Source: Paeniglutamicibacter gangotriensis Lz1y (lineage in GTDB: Bacteria; Actinomycetota; Actinomycetes; Actinomycetales; Micrococcaceae). From it: DNA of 64,000 bases. Both the position numbers and the translations under genes were made by a program. Position 1 is the first letter of the stretch; the number at the start of each line of letters is the position of its first letter. Under the pieces are notes generated by a model. That model made no database searches. It was given only the letters and a program-made list of their open reading frames with translations, and had not been told where the DNA came from. Below, one piece after another: positions 1 through 8,436 of this stretch. The DNA lies in the NCBI RefSeq assembly GCF_000348945.1, contig NZ_AOCK01000001.1, positions 62,001-126,000 on the forward strand, in the 5' to 3' direction.

Positions 1-429
1 TCCGAGACACCCACGTCGACTCCGTCGCCGACCACCCAGGCCCCGAGCTCCTCGGCCGCAGCGACGGTTCCCGTGCCGGATCTCTACGGCATGGACGGGG
101 AACAGGCGTCTGCCGCATTGACCGCGCTCGACCTCGTCCCCAACGAGGGACAGGCGCAGGAGAGCGAGCTTGCCGCCGGCACCGTCATCGCCCAGAGCCT
201 GACCGCCGGCAAGTCCGTCGAAGCCGGAACCAGTGTCACCTACATCCTGTCCCTGGGCCCTGCCGAACCGACTCCCACCGAAACCCCTACCCCGACCGAG
301 ACGCCTTCCGAGACCCCCTCGGCACCCACCGAGACAACTAAGCCCTCCACCACCGCTACGGTGTCGTCCCCGGACGCGGGAGCCACCTCCTCGGGGGATT
401 CGACAGGCACGCCCAAGGCTAACGACTAG
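1..429 (+). CDS. C-terminal part of a PASTA-domain Ser/Thr protein kinase (PknA-like), partial
   Basis: The open frame runs from base 1 to the TAG at 427-429, so the 5' end lies outside the window. What remains is a Ser/Thr/Pro linker, one PASTA domain (starting VPDLYGMDG and ending TSVTYILSLG) and a long Pro/Thr/Ser/Glu-rich tail. PASTA domains bind muropeptides or lipid II outside the cell. Just upstream of pknB, the usual neighbour is the second kinase of the pbpA-pknA-pknB cell-wall operon, so this is probably the extracellular end of that kinase. The kinase domain itself is not visible, so a penicillin-binding protein with a PASTA tail remains possible. Confidence 0.7.
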   Translation, partial: SETPTSTPSPTTQAPSSSAAATVPVPDLYGMDGEQASAALTALDLVPNEGQAQESELAAGTVIAQSLTAGKSVEAGTSVTYILSLGPAEPTPTETPTPTETPSETPSAPTETTKPSTTATVSSPDAGATSSGDSTGTPKAND

Positions 430-449
430 ATGATGTTGGTGCATTCACG

Positions 450-2393
450 GTGAGTGAGGAACGTATTCTCAACGGACGCTATGTCGTTGAGGAGCTCATA
501 GGCCGCGGCGGCATGGCCGATGTCCATCTGGGCGTCGACCAAGTCCTGGGCCGCAAGGTGGCTATCAAGCTACTGCGTGCCGAAATGGCGCGCGACCCGA
601 TGGTGCAAGCGCGCTTCCGCCGCGAGGCCAAGGCCGTCGCCGGCCTGAACCACCCCAATATCGTTTCGGTGTTCGACACCGGCGAAGAGGAGCAGATGGT
701 CTCCGGGTCGACGGTCCAGCTGCCCTTCATCGTGATGGAGTACATCCGCGGACGCACGCTGCGCGACCTGGTCAAGGCCGGGGACATGACCCGCGAGAAA
801 GCCATTGAGTACGTACTCGGGACGCTGGAAGCCCTGGGCCATTCGCATTCGATGGGAATCGTCCACCGAGATATCAAGCCGGCCAACATCATGGTCACCG
901 AGCGTGGCAATCTTAAGGTCATGGACTTTGGCATTGCCCGTGCCCTCGCCGATTCGGCCAGCACCATGACCCAAACCCAGACGGTTGTGGGCACCGCCCA
1001 GTATCTTTCTCCGGAGCAGGCTCGCGGCGAGGCAGTCGATGCCCGGACGGATCTGTATTCCACCGGTTGCCTGCTTTATGAGCTGTTCACCGGCCGCCCG
1101 CCATTCACCGGTGATTCCCCGGTGTCGGTGGCCTACCAACACGTTGGTGAGCACGCACCGGCCCCCAGCACCCTAGTGGCCGAGCTGGACCCAATTTTCG
1201 ACGATGTGGTGCTCAAGGCCCTGGCGAAGGACCGCGAGGACCGTTACGCCGACGCCGCGGCCTTTGCTCTTGCCTTGAAAAATGCCCGCCAGGGGATTGC
1301 GTTGGCACCCGAGCAACTCACCGCTCCGATGCCACGATCCCGGACCGAACTTCAAACCCAGGCCTTGGCCGCTGCCCTGCGGCTTCAGCCGATCGACATC
1401 TCACAAGAGACCCAATTTGCTGCGGCACACGCCCCGGGTTACGAAACCGGGCATCTGGATCCGGTGACGGGCCAGGCGCACTGGGCTGATGTTCCCCTGT
1501 GGGAGCAGGATATGGCGCACGAACGCGATGAACACCGGGCCAGGTCACGGCGCGGCTGGACGTGGGCGATTTCTCTGTTCCTGGTTCTGGCACTGGCCGT
1601 TTCGGGGCTGTTCTTCTACAACTGGATGAAGGCGGAGGCCGAACGCAATGCGCCGGTGGCCGTCCCCAGCCTCACCGAAGCGACCCAAGCCAAGGCCGAA
1701 TCGATGCTCACCGAGCTGCAGTTGGTGCCGAGGGTCGAGGTCGTTTTCGATGACGAGGTCGAAAGTGGCCTCGTGGTGAAGACCGATCCCGACGCCACCA
1801 AGGAAGTACGCAAGGGCTCTGTCGTGCGTGTGATGGTATCCAAGGGCCCCGAATCGCAAGTCATTCCCAAGGATCTGTCCGGGCAGTCCGAGGCAGGCGC
1901 CCGCCAGGTCCTGCGAGACCTCGGCTTCGAGATCGGTGACGTATCCCGCGTCGATAACCCCTCGATCCCTACCGACTGGCTCGTCGGAACCGTGCCGAAG
2001 CTCGGCGAAAAGGTGAAGGTCGGCACGACGATCGATCTGGTGCTGTCCACGGGAATGGTCGAGATCCCGCAGCTGCTGACCCTGACTGTCGAGGAGGCCA
2101 CCAAGGTCCTCGACGAACTGGACGCTGGCCTGCGCATCGAAACCGTTGAAGAGGAGAACCAGGCGGCTGAACCGGGCACCATCATCAATCAGGTCCCCGA
2201 CCGCGGTTTGACCTCTCCCCAGGGAGGCACCGTCACGGTCACGGTGGCCACCGAGCCGGAAAACCCCACCCCATCTGAGACGACCTCCCCAACCACGGAG
2301 GATCCGGAGGAATCTGAGAGCCCCTCGGAGTCGGAATCCACTCCCACGACAGATCCGTCGCCCAGCGAGACGCCTACCTCACCCGCCAAATAG
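450..2393 (+). CDS. pknB: Ser/Thr protein kinase PknB with three PASTA domains
   Basis: A 647-residue membrane kinase that senses peptidoglycan fragments and controls cell-wall synthesis and division. The kinase domain fills about residues 10-275: glycine loop GRGGMADVHLG (18-28), ATP-binding Lys in VAIK (K40), catalytic loop HRDIKPAN, DFG in the activation segment and a T-rich activation loop before LSPEQARGE. A transmembrane helix (WAISLFLVLALAVSGLFFY) sits near residue 370-390. Three PASTA repeats follow, then an acidic Ser/Pro/Thr tail. The start is a GTG at 450, 20 bases after the preceding stop, so it belongs to the same operon as the partial kinase. A GTG rather than ATG start is supported because the protein then begins directly at the kinase fold. 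Confidence 0.95.
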   Translation: MSEERILNGRYVVEELIGRGGMADVHLGVDQVLGRKVAIKLLRAEMARDPMVQARFRREAKAVAGLNHPNIVSVFDTGEEEQMVSGSTVQLPFIVMEYIRGRTLRDLVKAGDMTREKAIEYVLGTLEALGHSHSMGIVHRDIKPANIMVTERGNLKVMDFGIARALADSASTMTQTQTVVGTAQYLSPEQARGEAVDARTDLYSTGCLLYELFTGRPPFTGDSPVSVAYQHVGEHAPAPSTLVAELDPIFDDVVLKALAKDREDRYADAAAFALALKNARQGIALAPEQLTAPMPRSRTELQTQALAAALRLQPIDISQETQFAAAHAPGYETGHLDPVTGQAHWADVPLWEQDMAHERDEHRARSRRGWTWAISLFLVLALAVSGLFFYNWMKAEAERNAPVAVPSLTEATQAKAESMLTELQLVPRVEVVFDDEVESGLVVKTDPDATKEVRKGSVVRVMVSKGPESQVIPKDLSGQSEAGARQVLRDLGFEIGDVSRVDNPSIPTDWLVGTVPKLGEKVKVGTTIDLVLSTGMVEIPQLLTLTVEEATKVLDELDAGLRIETVEEENQAAEPGTIINQVPDRGLTSPQGGTVTVTVATEPENPTPSETTSPTTEDPEESESPSESESTPTTDPSPSETPTSPAK

Positions 2394-2422
2394 CGCGGTT
2401 TCATTCACGCAGCAGCAAGCAA

Positions 2423-2478
2423 GGGGGAGTGTCTCCGCTAATGAGGAGCATTCTCCTTGTTAGCGGGGACACTCCCCC
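2423..2478. terminator. bidirectional terminator between pknB and trpG
   Basis: A 19-bp stem with one G-T type mismatch (arms 2423-2441 and 2460-2478, GGGGGAGTGTC... against ...GACACTCCCCC) encloses an 18-base loop. It lies exactly between the convergent ends of pknB and trpG, so it probably stops transcription from both sides. Confidence 0.75.
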
Positions 2479-2501
2479 TCGTATATGCGGGGTCGTTCTA
2501 C

Positions 2502-3152
2502 TCAGGCCTTGGAATCTCGGATCAGCGGGCTGAGCGTCGCAGCATGCTCCGCGGCGCCGACCAGTCCGAGGGATTCGAGCCAGTTGCCCAGCATTTGGTA
2601 TCCGCCTTCGGTGAGTACCGATTCGGGGTGGAACTGCACGCCCCACAATGGGGCTTGATTGTGTGCCAGTCCCATGATGACCCCGGTTTCGGTCTCCGCG
2701 GTGATCTCCAGCGACGTGGGGATGCTCGAGCGCACCGCTGCCAGCGAATGGTAGCGGGTAGCAATGAAAGGGCTGGGGATGTGAGCGAAGATCGGGTGTC
2801 CGGTGTGGAAAACCTGGGAGGTTTTTCCGTGCATCAGTTCCTCGGCGTGCGTGACCACGCCTCCGTAGGCCTCGGCCAGTGCTTGGTGGCCCAGGCAGAC
2901 TCCGAGCATCGGCTTGGCATGTTCACCGCACCATTTGATGACCTCGATGCATACTCCGGCTTCTGCCGGAGTTCCGGGGCCGGGGGAGACCATGACCCCA
3001 TCGCGGGTCTGTGCCAGTTCGATGACATCGGCCAGGGACAGATCGTCGTTGCGTATCACCGTGGTGTCGGCGCCAAGTTCCTGCAGGTATCCGACGAGGG
3101 TGTAAACAAAGCTGTCGTAGTTGTCGATCACGAGGATCTTTGGGGCGTTCAC
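2502..3152 (-). CDS. trpG: glutamine amidotransferase subunit of anthranilate / aminodeoxychorismate synthase
   Basis: A class I glutamine amidotransferase (216 aa from the chosen start) that supplies ammonia to chorismate for tryptophan or folate synthesis. Visible motifs are ILVIDNYDSFVYTL at the N terminus, the oxyanion segment SPGPGTPAEAG, the nucleophile-elbow GVCLGHQALAEAYGG and the catalytic His-Glu in QFHPES. The longer upstream reading adds residues with no family resemblance. The start taken is the GTG at 3152, whose last two bases overlap the TGA of the upstream small gene (GTGA overlap), which suggests translational coupling. trpG next to pknB is the order also known in mycobacteria. 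TrpG and PabA cannot be told apart from sequence. Confidence 0.9.
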   Translation of the reverse strand: MNAPKILVIDNYDSFVYTLVGYLQELGADTTVIRNDDLSLADVIELAQTRDGVMVSPGPGTPAEAGVCIEVIKWCGEHAKPMLGVCLGHQALAEAYGGVVTHAEELMHGKTSQVFHTGHPIFAHIPSPFIATRYHSLAAVRSSIPTSLEITAETETGVIMGLAHNQAPLWGVQFHPESVLTEGGYQMLGNWLESLGLVGAAEHAATLSPLIRDSKA

Positions 3153-3316
3153 AGCAGCATCAAGCCAATCGTTGATTCGGTCCACGGACTGTATTGGCTC
3201 AGCCACGGGAAGACATAGTTCATCAGCAAGAGTACGGCTCCGACGATCAACGCCACAGCTAGAAGGATGCGGAAGAACAGGGGTCCGGGCAGAGTCCGGA
3301 AAATCCATGCATACAT
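3149..3316 (-). CDS. small membrane protein between sortase and trpG (55 aa)
   Basis: A short gene starting MYAWIFRTLPGPLFF. It has one clear hydrophobic helix (ILLAVALIVGAVLLLMNYVF, about residues 17-36) and a short polar tail. Its ATG is 12 bases after the sortase stop and its TGA overlaps the GTG of trpG by four bases, so the three genes form one operon. A modest ribosome-binding site (AGGAC) lies upstream. Single-pass, with a basic N terminus that suggests the N terminus stays inside. Its function is unknown. The position corresponds to the small membrane protein found between crgA and trpG in mycobacteria, but I see no sequence link to that protein. Confidence 0.75.
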   Translation of the reverse strand: MYAWIFRTLPGPLFFRILLAVALIVGAVLLLMNYVFPWLSQYSPWTESTIGLMLL

Positions 3317-3327
3317 GTCTCGGTGTC

Positions 3328-4074
3328 CTACTTTTTCATCGTCTTTTTGACCAGGTCGGCAATTTCTGCCGGTGGACCGGCATCCGCCGGACGCCAGGAT
3401 TCCAGCTCCGAGTACGCGATGATGCGCATACGCGTGGTGAACGGGGGATGGCAGCTGGTCATGGTGAGTGTTGAGCTCTTGGGTTTCATGCCCGGTTCGT
3501 TAGGTACCGGCAACAGCACCTCGCCCTGAGAGGGGTACACGATCTCGGTGTTGCGCCACTCATAGGTGTAGAAGCCCTTTTTGGTCTGGAGGTAGATCTT
3601 GTCTCCATTCTGGAACTTGTCGATGTCCCAGAAGACTTGGCCGTGTGTTTGGCGGTGGGCCGCCACCGCAAAGTTTCCCTTTTCGCCCGGTGACTGGGTT
3701 TCGGGGTAGTGGCCGATGCCCACCGAGTTCAGCACATCCATGCCGATACCGTTGGTGACGGGGTGCGCGTAGTCCTTGCCGAAACGGGGAATGTAGAAGA
3801 TTCCGAAGGTTTCACCGTCGGGAATCTTGGTGATCGGCGCCGGACCGAAGTCCTTTTCCTCCTCCGCTTCGGTGTCCCCGACGCTCAGGTCTTGGACGAA
3901 TTCGGAGGTGACCTCGGATTGGGCGCGATTCGCGTCGATGTTGGTCCACCACAGTTCCCAACCGACGAAGAGCAACAGCACGATGCCAAGCGTGATCAGA
4001 ATTTCACCGATTCCGCCCAATATCCGCTGGCCAGCCGTTGCCTTGGGCCGGTTCCGCAATGCGGATCGTGTCAT
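3328..4074 (-). CDS. class E sortase
   Basis: A membrane-anchored cysteine transpeptidase that joins secreted proteins to the cell wall. The N terminus is basic and is followed by one membrane helix (EILITLGIVLLLFVGWELWW). The sortase barrel then carries the catalytic His in AVAAHRQTHG, the catalytic Cys in LTMTSCHP and the Arg in TTRMRII. The ATG at 4074 (MTRSALRNRPK) is preferred to the ATG at 4116 because an AGGGAA ribosome-binding site precedes it; the upstream choice would add 14 residues. The actinobacterial class E assignment rests on overall length and the TLTMTSCHP motif. It is the first gene of the operon with the 55-residue membrane protein and trpG. Confidence 0.9.
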   Translation of the reverse strand: MTRSALRNRPKATAGQRILGGIGEILITLGIVLLLFVGWELWWTNIDANRAQSEVTSEFVQDLSVGDTEAEEEKDFGPAPITKIPDGETFGIFYIPRFGKDYAHPVTNGIGMDVLNSVGIGHYPETQSPGEKGNFAVAAHRQTHGQVFWDIDKFQNGDKIYLQTKKGFYTYEWRNTEIVYPSQGEVLLPVPNEPGMKPKSSTLTMTSCHPPFTTRMRIIAYSELESWRPADAGPPAEIADLVKKTMKK

Positions 4075-4255
4075 GCGAACTTCCCTGACTGCCACGTGGA
4101 TCAACGCGATACCCATCGTTGTCCAGTTTGAGCGGATAGTATTGGATCAAAGGGTGGCGCCGGGTACAAGTTCCCTGCGGCACACACTTAATAGCCTACC
4201 GTTCCGACACGACCTCGTTTGATCATGTCGGCGCCTGAACATCCAAGGAGCAGCA

Positions 4256-4513
4256 GTGCCTGAATCCAAGACACGTCGTAAAAACCGCAAACCACAGGGT
4301 GGTGGGGGTGCCGGCGCTGCAGCCTATGACAAGCCGTTGCCCAAGTGGTACAAACCAGTCATGTTCGGCCTCATGCTCCTCGGGCTCGTCTGGATCATTA
4401 CGTACTACATTTCCCAGACTCTGTTCCCGATCCCGGGCATTGGTGGATGGAACATCGTTATCGGCTTCGGCGTGGCCATGGTCGGATTCTTCATGACCAC
4501 CGGCTGGCGCTAA
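4256..4513 (+). CDS. crgA: cell division protein CrgA
   Basis: An 85-residue two-helix membrane protein of the actinobacterial divisome, known to touch FtsZ, FtsQ and penicillin-binding proteins. The N terminus is highly basic (PESKTRRKNRKPQ), followed by a conserved KWYKPVMFGLM entry into helix 1, then LFPIPGIGGWNIVIGFG leading into helix 2 and a short GWR end. The start is a GTG at 4256 with a strong AAGGAG ribosome-binding site eight bases before it. It is transcribed divergently from the sortase operon. Length and order match the family well. Confidence 0.93.
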   Translation: MPESKTRRKNRKPQGGGGAGAAAYDKPLPKWYKPVMFGLMLLGLVWIITYYISQTLFPIPGIGGWNIVIGFGVAMVGFFMTTGWR

Positions 4514-4700
4514 CCCAGGATTTTCCGGTTCCGGGTCACCGTCACCACGGCCCTGCCACGCCCTACAAAGATCGTTCCGCTGTGCCATTCTTCGTGGGGT
4601 CGGGATATTTTCTAGCCCACCGGCGCCTAGCTTGTTGAAGCAGTTCGAGGCTCGGCGTTCACCGTTCACACCAGTTTCCTGAAAGGCACTCCAGACTCCT

Positions 4701-5207
4701 ATGGCTCGCCCCGATCAGACCGCGGATTCATCCGTCTCCACCCCTTCGAAGCTTTCCCCCAAGCGTCTCTACGGCTTTCTTGCGGCCGCTGAAATGGTCA
4801 CCTGGGCACTGCTGATCATCGCTATGGTCATCAAGTACGGTGTGGGGCCGGAGATTTACGTCCGTATCTTCGGTTTGACCCACGGTGCGGTGTTCATTGC
4901 CTATGGCTTGGTGACAATCTTTGTCTGGGCCAACGAACGCTGGAGCGCTTCGCGTGGCATCCTGGGCCTGGCGACCGCGATTATTCCGTTTGCCACGTTG
5001 CCCTTCGAACGTTCCATGCTGCGCCGTGGGTTGCTCAGCGATTCTTGGCGTTTGGCCCCGGGCGGCGATGCCCCGCGCGGTCCGATTGAAAAGGTTCAGG
5101 CGCTGGCCCTGCGTCGTCCCATACTTTCTGTGCTGGCCGGGGTGGTCCTGGTAGTGGTTATCACCTCGGTGTTGCTATACATCGGCCCACCAGGCGGCGG
5201 CAACTAA
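4701..5207 (+). CDS. DUF3817 integral membrane protein
   Basis: A 168-residue membrane protein. After a polar 20-residue N terminus, the conserved opening LYGFLAAAEMVTWALLIIAMVIKY, then GLTHGAVFIAYGLVTIF and a third helix around LATAIIPFATLPFE make the three-helix DUF3817 module. A further C-terminal helix (ILSVLAGVVLVVVITSVLLY) lies beyond a charged linker. The function of the family is unknown. The gene stands alone, 190 bases after crgA, and converges on the thioesterase-like gene. Confidence 0.8.
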   Translation: MARPDQTADSSVSTPSKLSPKRLYGFLAAAEMVTWALLIIAMVIKYGVGPEIYVRIFGLTHGAVFIAYGLVTIFVWANERWSASRGILGLATAIIPFATLPFERSMLRRGLLSDSWRLAPGGDAPRGPIEKVQALALRRPILSVLAGVVLVVVITSVLLYIGPPGGGN

Positions 5208-5240
5208 CCTTGGTGCCGGGCACCAAGTGTCCGGCATGAC

Positions 5241-5777
5241 TCACGCAGCTTGGGGCGACCTGCCTTTGGCCCTGACATAGACCTCTTTGCGGACGGTCGC
5301 CACGGTTTCGCCAGCTTCGTCGAGGATGTCGACGGCAAACCATCGTGTAGCTTTTCCGTGAGTGGCGACAGCCGTGCTCAATTCCGCCAGCTGTGCGTCC
5401 CCAAGGATGAAGTGGCAGCTGAGTGTCCCTCGTCCGGGCTTGTGGAATTCGATCTCGCCGCTTTTGTCCCACACAATATGGCCCGGACCAATGCTGTGCA
5501 TGACCATCATCATCCAGAACGGGTCGGTCATGGAAAACAATGATCCTCCGAAGTGGGTCCCCACGTAGTTCATGTTCCAGGGGCGCTGGCATAGCTGAAC
5601 AGTGGCGCTGCGCCAGTCGGGAGCAATGCGTTTTACCTTGATGCCTGCACCCCAAAACGGCGGCCACAGCGACATGCCGAGGCGAACCACCCTCGGGTGC
5701 CCGGCTATCCTCGGCATGAGTGTGCGCAAACTATTGAAGATCGAGGCCTGGGGATTCGGTGTGCTCCGGCTGTTCAT
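5241..5777 (-). CDS. DUF4442 hotdog-fold thioesterase-like protein
   Basis: A 178-residue soluble protein. The segment NMNYVGTHFGGSLFSMTDPFWMMM is the helix of a hotdog fold as seen in DUF4442 proteins, which are related to acyl-CoA thioesterases and to PaaI. It is followed by beta strands with KSGEIEFHKPGRGTLSCHF and a C-terminal VATVRKEVYVRAK strand. The substrate is unknown. It is convergent with the DUF3817 gene. Confidence 0.75.
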   Translation of the reverse strand: MNSRSTPNPQASIFNSLRTLMPRIAGHPRVVRLGMSLWPPFWGAGIKVKRIAPDWRSATVQLCQRPWNMNYVGTHFGGSLFSMTDPFWMMMVMHSIGPGHIVWDKSGEIEFHKPGRGTLSCHFILGDAQLAELSTAVATHGKATRWFAVDILDEAGETVATVRKEVYVRAKGRSPQAA

Positions 5778-5824
5778 GCCATCAGCCTAGCCTCGATAAG
5801 TTACCTGTCAGTAGTCAACACATT

Positions 5825-6739
5825 TTATCCCGTTTCGGATCCCCGTAGGCCTGCCTTCCCCGCCGCGTCCATCACGAGCACCGTGAGCAGGTCCAACGCC
5901 TGCGAGGGGACTTTCCAGCGTTGCCAAAACAGCTTCACTTCACTGCTCCAGCTTGGATCAAGGACAATCAGTGATCCGTCGACGGGCGCCTGGACATCAG
6001 GAACCATGCCCCAGCCCAACGAAGCGGACACCGCCGCGACGAAGGCACGTGAGTCCGGGACAAAATGCTGTACCGGTGTCACGGACACCGCGGTGCCAAT
6101 GACACGTCGGCGAAGTGCCCCTTGTAAATCATCGGTCCTGTCGAAATTCACCATCGGCGCTGTGGCGAGTTCCTCCCGGGAATCGATTCCCGGCAACCAC
6201 CGATCACAGAAAACTCTGCTCGCCATCGCACGATAGCGCATGGTCCCCAAATACACCGCCGAGCATCCCTGTACGGGCGTGCTCTTGGTGCTCACCGCGC
6301 CCATAACCTGGCCAGAACGCAGCAACTCGGTCGAGTGGGCTTCGTCGTGGCGCAGGATCTCGCAGCTCATCATTTCCTGTGCGGCAAGCCCCTCAATCAC
6401 CGGCGCGAACCAGCTGGCCAGGGAATCGGCGTTCACCGCGATACTCAGGTCGATGCGGCGAGGCGCCTCGTCGATGGCAGGCTCCAGGCCCAGGGAACGG
6501 TGAGCTTCGGTGGAAATCATCTGGATCTCGCGCGCCAACCGCAGAAGCACGTCTCCTCCGGCAGTAGTGCGGATCGGACGCGAACGGATGAACAGTACGC
6601 TGCCGGCTTGCTTCTCCAGTGACTTGAGGCGTTGGCTGACGGCAGACGGGGTTACGTTCAACTGCTGGGCTGCCCGTTCCATCGAACCAGCTTCGATGAC
6701 CGTCTTGAAGGTCTGCAGGTGTTCTGCGACGAAATCCAT
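5825..6739 (-). CDS. lysG: LysR-family regulator of the ArgP/LysG type
   Basis: A 304-residue LysR regulator. The N-terminal winged helix-turn-helix covers about residues 3-60 (FKTVIEAGSMERAAQQLNVTPSAVSQRLKSLE), and the rest is a substrate-binding domain. Regulators of this subgroup (ArgP, LysG) switch on the adjacent exporter when basic amino acids such as lysine or arginine build up. The gene is divergent from lysE with the start codons about 70 bases apart, the usual arrangement for this pair. The ligand is inferred from the pairing, not from residues. Confidence 0.85.
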   Translation of the reverse strand: MDFVAEHLQTFKTVIEAGSMERAAQQLNVTPSAVSQRLKSLEKQAGSVLFIRSRPIRTTAGGDVLLRLAREIQMISTEAHRSLGLEPAIDEAPRRIDLSIAVNADSLASWFAPVIEGLAAQEMMSCEILRHDEAHSTELLRSGQVMGAVSTKSTPVQGCSAVYLGTMRYRAMASRVFCDRWLPGIDSREELATAPMVNFDRTDDLQGALRRRVIGTAVSVTPVQHFVPDSRAFVAAVSASLGWGMVPDVQAPVDGSLIVLDPSWSSEVKLFWQRWKVPSQALDLLTVLVMDAAGKAGLRGSETG

Positions 6740-6760
6740 AGTTAGAGGTCCTAATGGATG

Positions 6761-6774
6761 CTAAGTATCTTTAG
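6761..6774. promoter_or_regulatory. candidate LysG operator in the lysG-lysE gap
   Basis: An imperfect inverted repeat CTAAG-TATC-TTTAG lies between the divergent lysG and lysE genes, where a LysR-type regulator is expected to bind. The assignment is by position and dyad symmetry only. Confidence 0.35.
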
Positions 6775-6811
6775 CTCGACACATCTTAGGGCGGAAGCCT
6801 ATGGTCGGTTG

Positions 6812-7429
6812 GTGACCTTCCTTCCCTTTATCTCCGGCTTGGCCACCGGGCTGTCCCTGATAGTTGCCATCGGTGCCCAAAATGCATTCATTCTTCGACA
6901 AGGCATCCGCCGCGAACATGTGGGCACGGCCGTGCTGATCTGTCTTGTGTCTGACGCCGTGCTGATTTTCGCCGGCATTGTTGGGCTGGGCGCTCTGTTA
7001 ACGGTGGCCCCCTGGTTTTTGTTCGTCGCGCGGATCTGCGGGGCGGGGTTCCTGATCGCTTATGCACTCTTCGCCGCCCGTCGCGCCCTGCGCCCGCGGG
7101 GGTTGGAAGCCACCGGGATTTTGGCCACGACGCCCCGAAGGACCGTCGTTTTAACGGCCGTGGCCCTGACGTGGCTCAATCCCCACGTCTATCTGGACAC
7201 GGTGATCCTCTTGGGTTCTATTGCCGCCGCGCAGGGGGAAGCCGGACGTTGGCCCTTTGGCATCGGCGCAGTCCTGGCCAGCACCCTGTGGTTTACCGGG
7301 CTGGGCTTTGGTGCCCGCTACCTACGCGGGTTCTTTGCCAACCCGCGGTCCTGGCGCGTCCTTGATGCGGTCATTGCCGTGTTCATGCTGGTGCTGGCCA
7401 TTTCGCTGCTGCTGCCGTTGATTGGCTGA
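6812..7429 (+). CDS. lysE: LysE-family amino acid exporter
   Basis: A 205-residue inner-membrane exporter of basic amino acids. The family opening GLATGLSLIVAIGAQNAFILRQG is present, followed by alternating hydrophobic helices and the conserved WLNPHVYLDTVILLG segment, then a C-terminal helix pair. Start is uncertain: an in-frame ATG at 6758 would add 18 polar residues that the family does not have, so the GTG at 6812 is preferred, although its ribosome-binding site is weak. Pairing with the divergent lysG supports export of lysine or arginine. Confidence 0.88.
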   Translation: MTFLPFISGLATGLSLIVAIGAQNAFILRQGIRREHVGTAVLICLVSDAVLIFAGIVGLGALLTVAPWFLFVARICGAGFLIAYALFAARRALRPRGLEATGILATTPRRTVVLTAVALTWLNPHVYLDTVILLGSIAAAQGEAGRWPFGIGAVLASTLWFTGLGFGARYLRGFFANPRSWRVLDAVIAVFMLVLAISLLLPLIG

Positions 7430-7470
7430 AAAATCCCCCTGCAGCGGAGAGCTACTACTTGGGGCGCGAT

Positions 7471-8436
7471 CTAGCTCGCTAGACAGGTCTTTCGGAACAC
7501 AATACCCTCGCGCACAACGTCAAATCCCAGCCGCTTGTAAAGCCCTGAGGCCCCGGTCGGGCTCTGCGCATCCACCGAGAGATCAACCTTGGCGAATCCG
7601 GCACTAAAGGCCGACGTGACCACCTCAGAGAGTGCCCAGGCGGCGTATCCACGGCCACGTGCCGACCGTGCGGTGCCGACGCGTGAAATATATAGCTCGT
7701 TGGCCACCCACTGGCCGCTCAACACGTAACACAGGGGCCGGGGCGCCTCCCCGTTCCCTAGCTCTTCCAACAGCACACGGGAAAATTCGTTTCTGAATGA
7801 GCGCGCACCGGTCATGGCTGCCCATTCTTCCCGGCTTTTGGGTGCCGAACCCCAATGATCTGCGAATGCCTCGTTGTCCAGGATCCGGACGGGCTCGGCG
7901 ACCTCGGGGGAGTAGGAGACCAGATTAAGTTCCAGGGGCTTCGCTTCCGGCCTGCCTGCCGGTGTGAATCCATCCGGTCCCACCATCATGTCCTCAAAGT
8001 ATCGTGCAGGTTCGTAGCCACGGGACACTGCCAAGGCTCCGGCACTGTGCCCCGGCGCATTCCCCCACATGTCGATCGTGTAATCGACCTTCGGGTGTCG
8101 TTCGGCCATTTTTCGGGCCGCCCGGTCTTCTAAAATCTGCATGATCTCAGATCCGTATCCCCGCCGTCGGAACGCCGGGGAGATTCCGCCACCGATGGTC
8201 ACACGGCCACGGCTGTCTCGCAGGCCGAGCGCGAGTCGCAATTGGCCGTAGCCGATCATGGTTCCGTTATCCCACAGCCCCAGAGTGTCCTTCTCGGGCA
8301 CCATTCCAGGTTCCCAAAGTTCCTCGAGGAGGTCTTCTTCGTCGTAGAATTCCTCGGTGTCGTCGCAAAGCGCTAATTCGCGGGTGAGCACGCTCCATGC
8401 CTTGGCGTGCTCGTGCCGGATCCAGTCCTGGTGCAT
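7471..8436 (-). CDS. tandem GNAT acetyltransferase
   Basis: A 321-residue protein with two GNAT folds. The first half has RRRGYGSEIMQ, a typical acetyl-CoA binding turn. The second half has RSARGRGYAAWALSEVVTSA followed by the SPTGASGLYKRLGFDVV ending seen in many N-acetyltransferases. Two-domain GNATs of this length include the mycothiol synthase MshD. That is a possibility here, but the MshD-specific residues were not confirmed, so the substrate is left open. An AGGAG ribosome-binding site precedes the ATG. The gene converges on lysE. Confidence 0.75.
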   Translation of the reverse strand: MHQDWIRHEHAKAWSVLTRELALCDDTEEFYDEEDLLEELWEPGMVPEKDTLGLWDNGTMIGYGQLRLALGLRDSRGRVTIGGGISPAFRRRGYGSEIMQILEDRAARKMAERHPKVDYTIDMWGNAPGHSAGALAVSRGYEPARYFEDMMVGPDGFTPAGRPEAKPLELNLVSYSPEVAEPVRILDNEAFADHWGSAPKSREEWAAMTGARSFRNEFSRVLLEELGNGEAPRPLCYVLSGQWVANELYISRVGTARSARGRGYAAWALSEVVTSAFSAGFAKVDLSVDAQSPTGASGLYKRLGFDVVREGIVFRKTCLAS

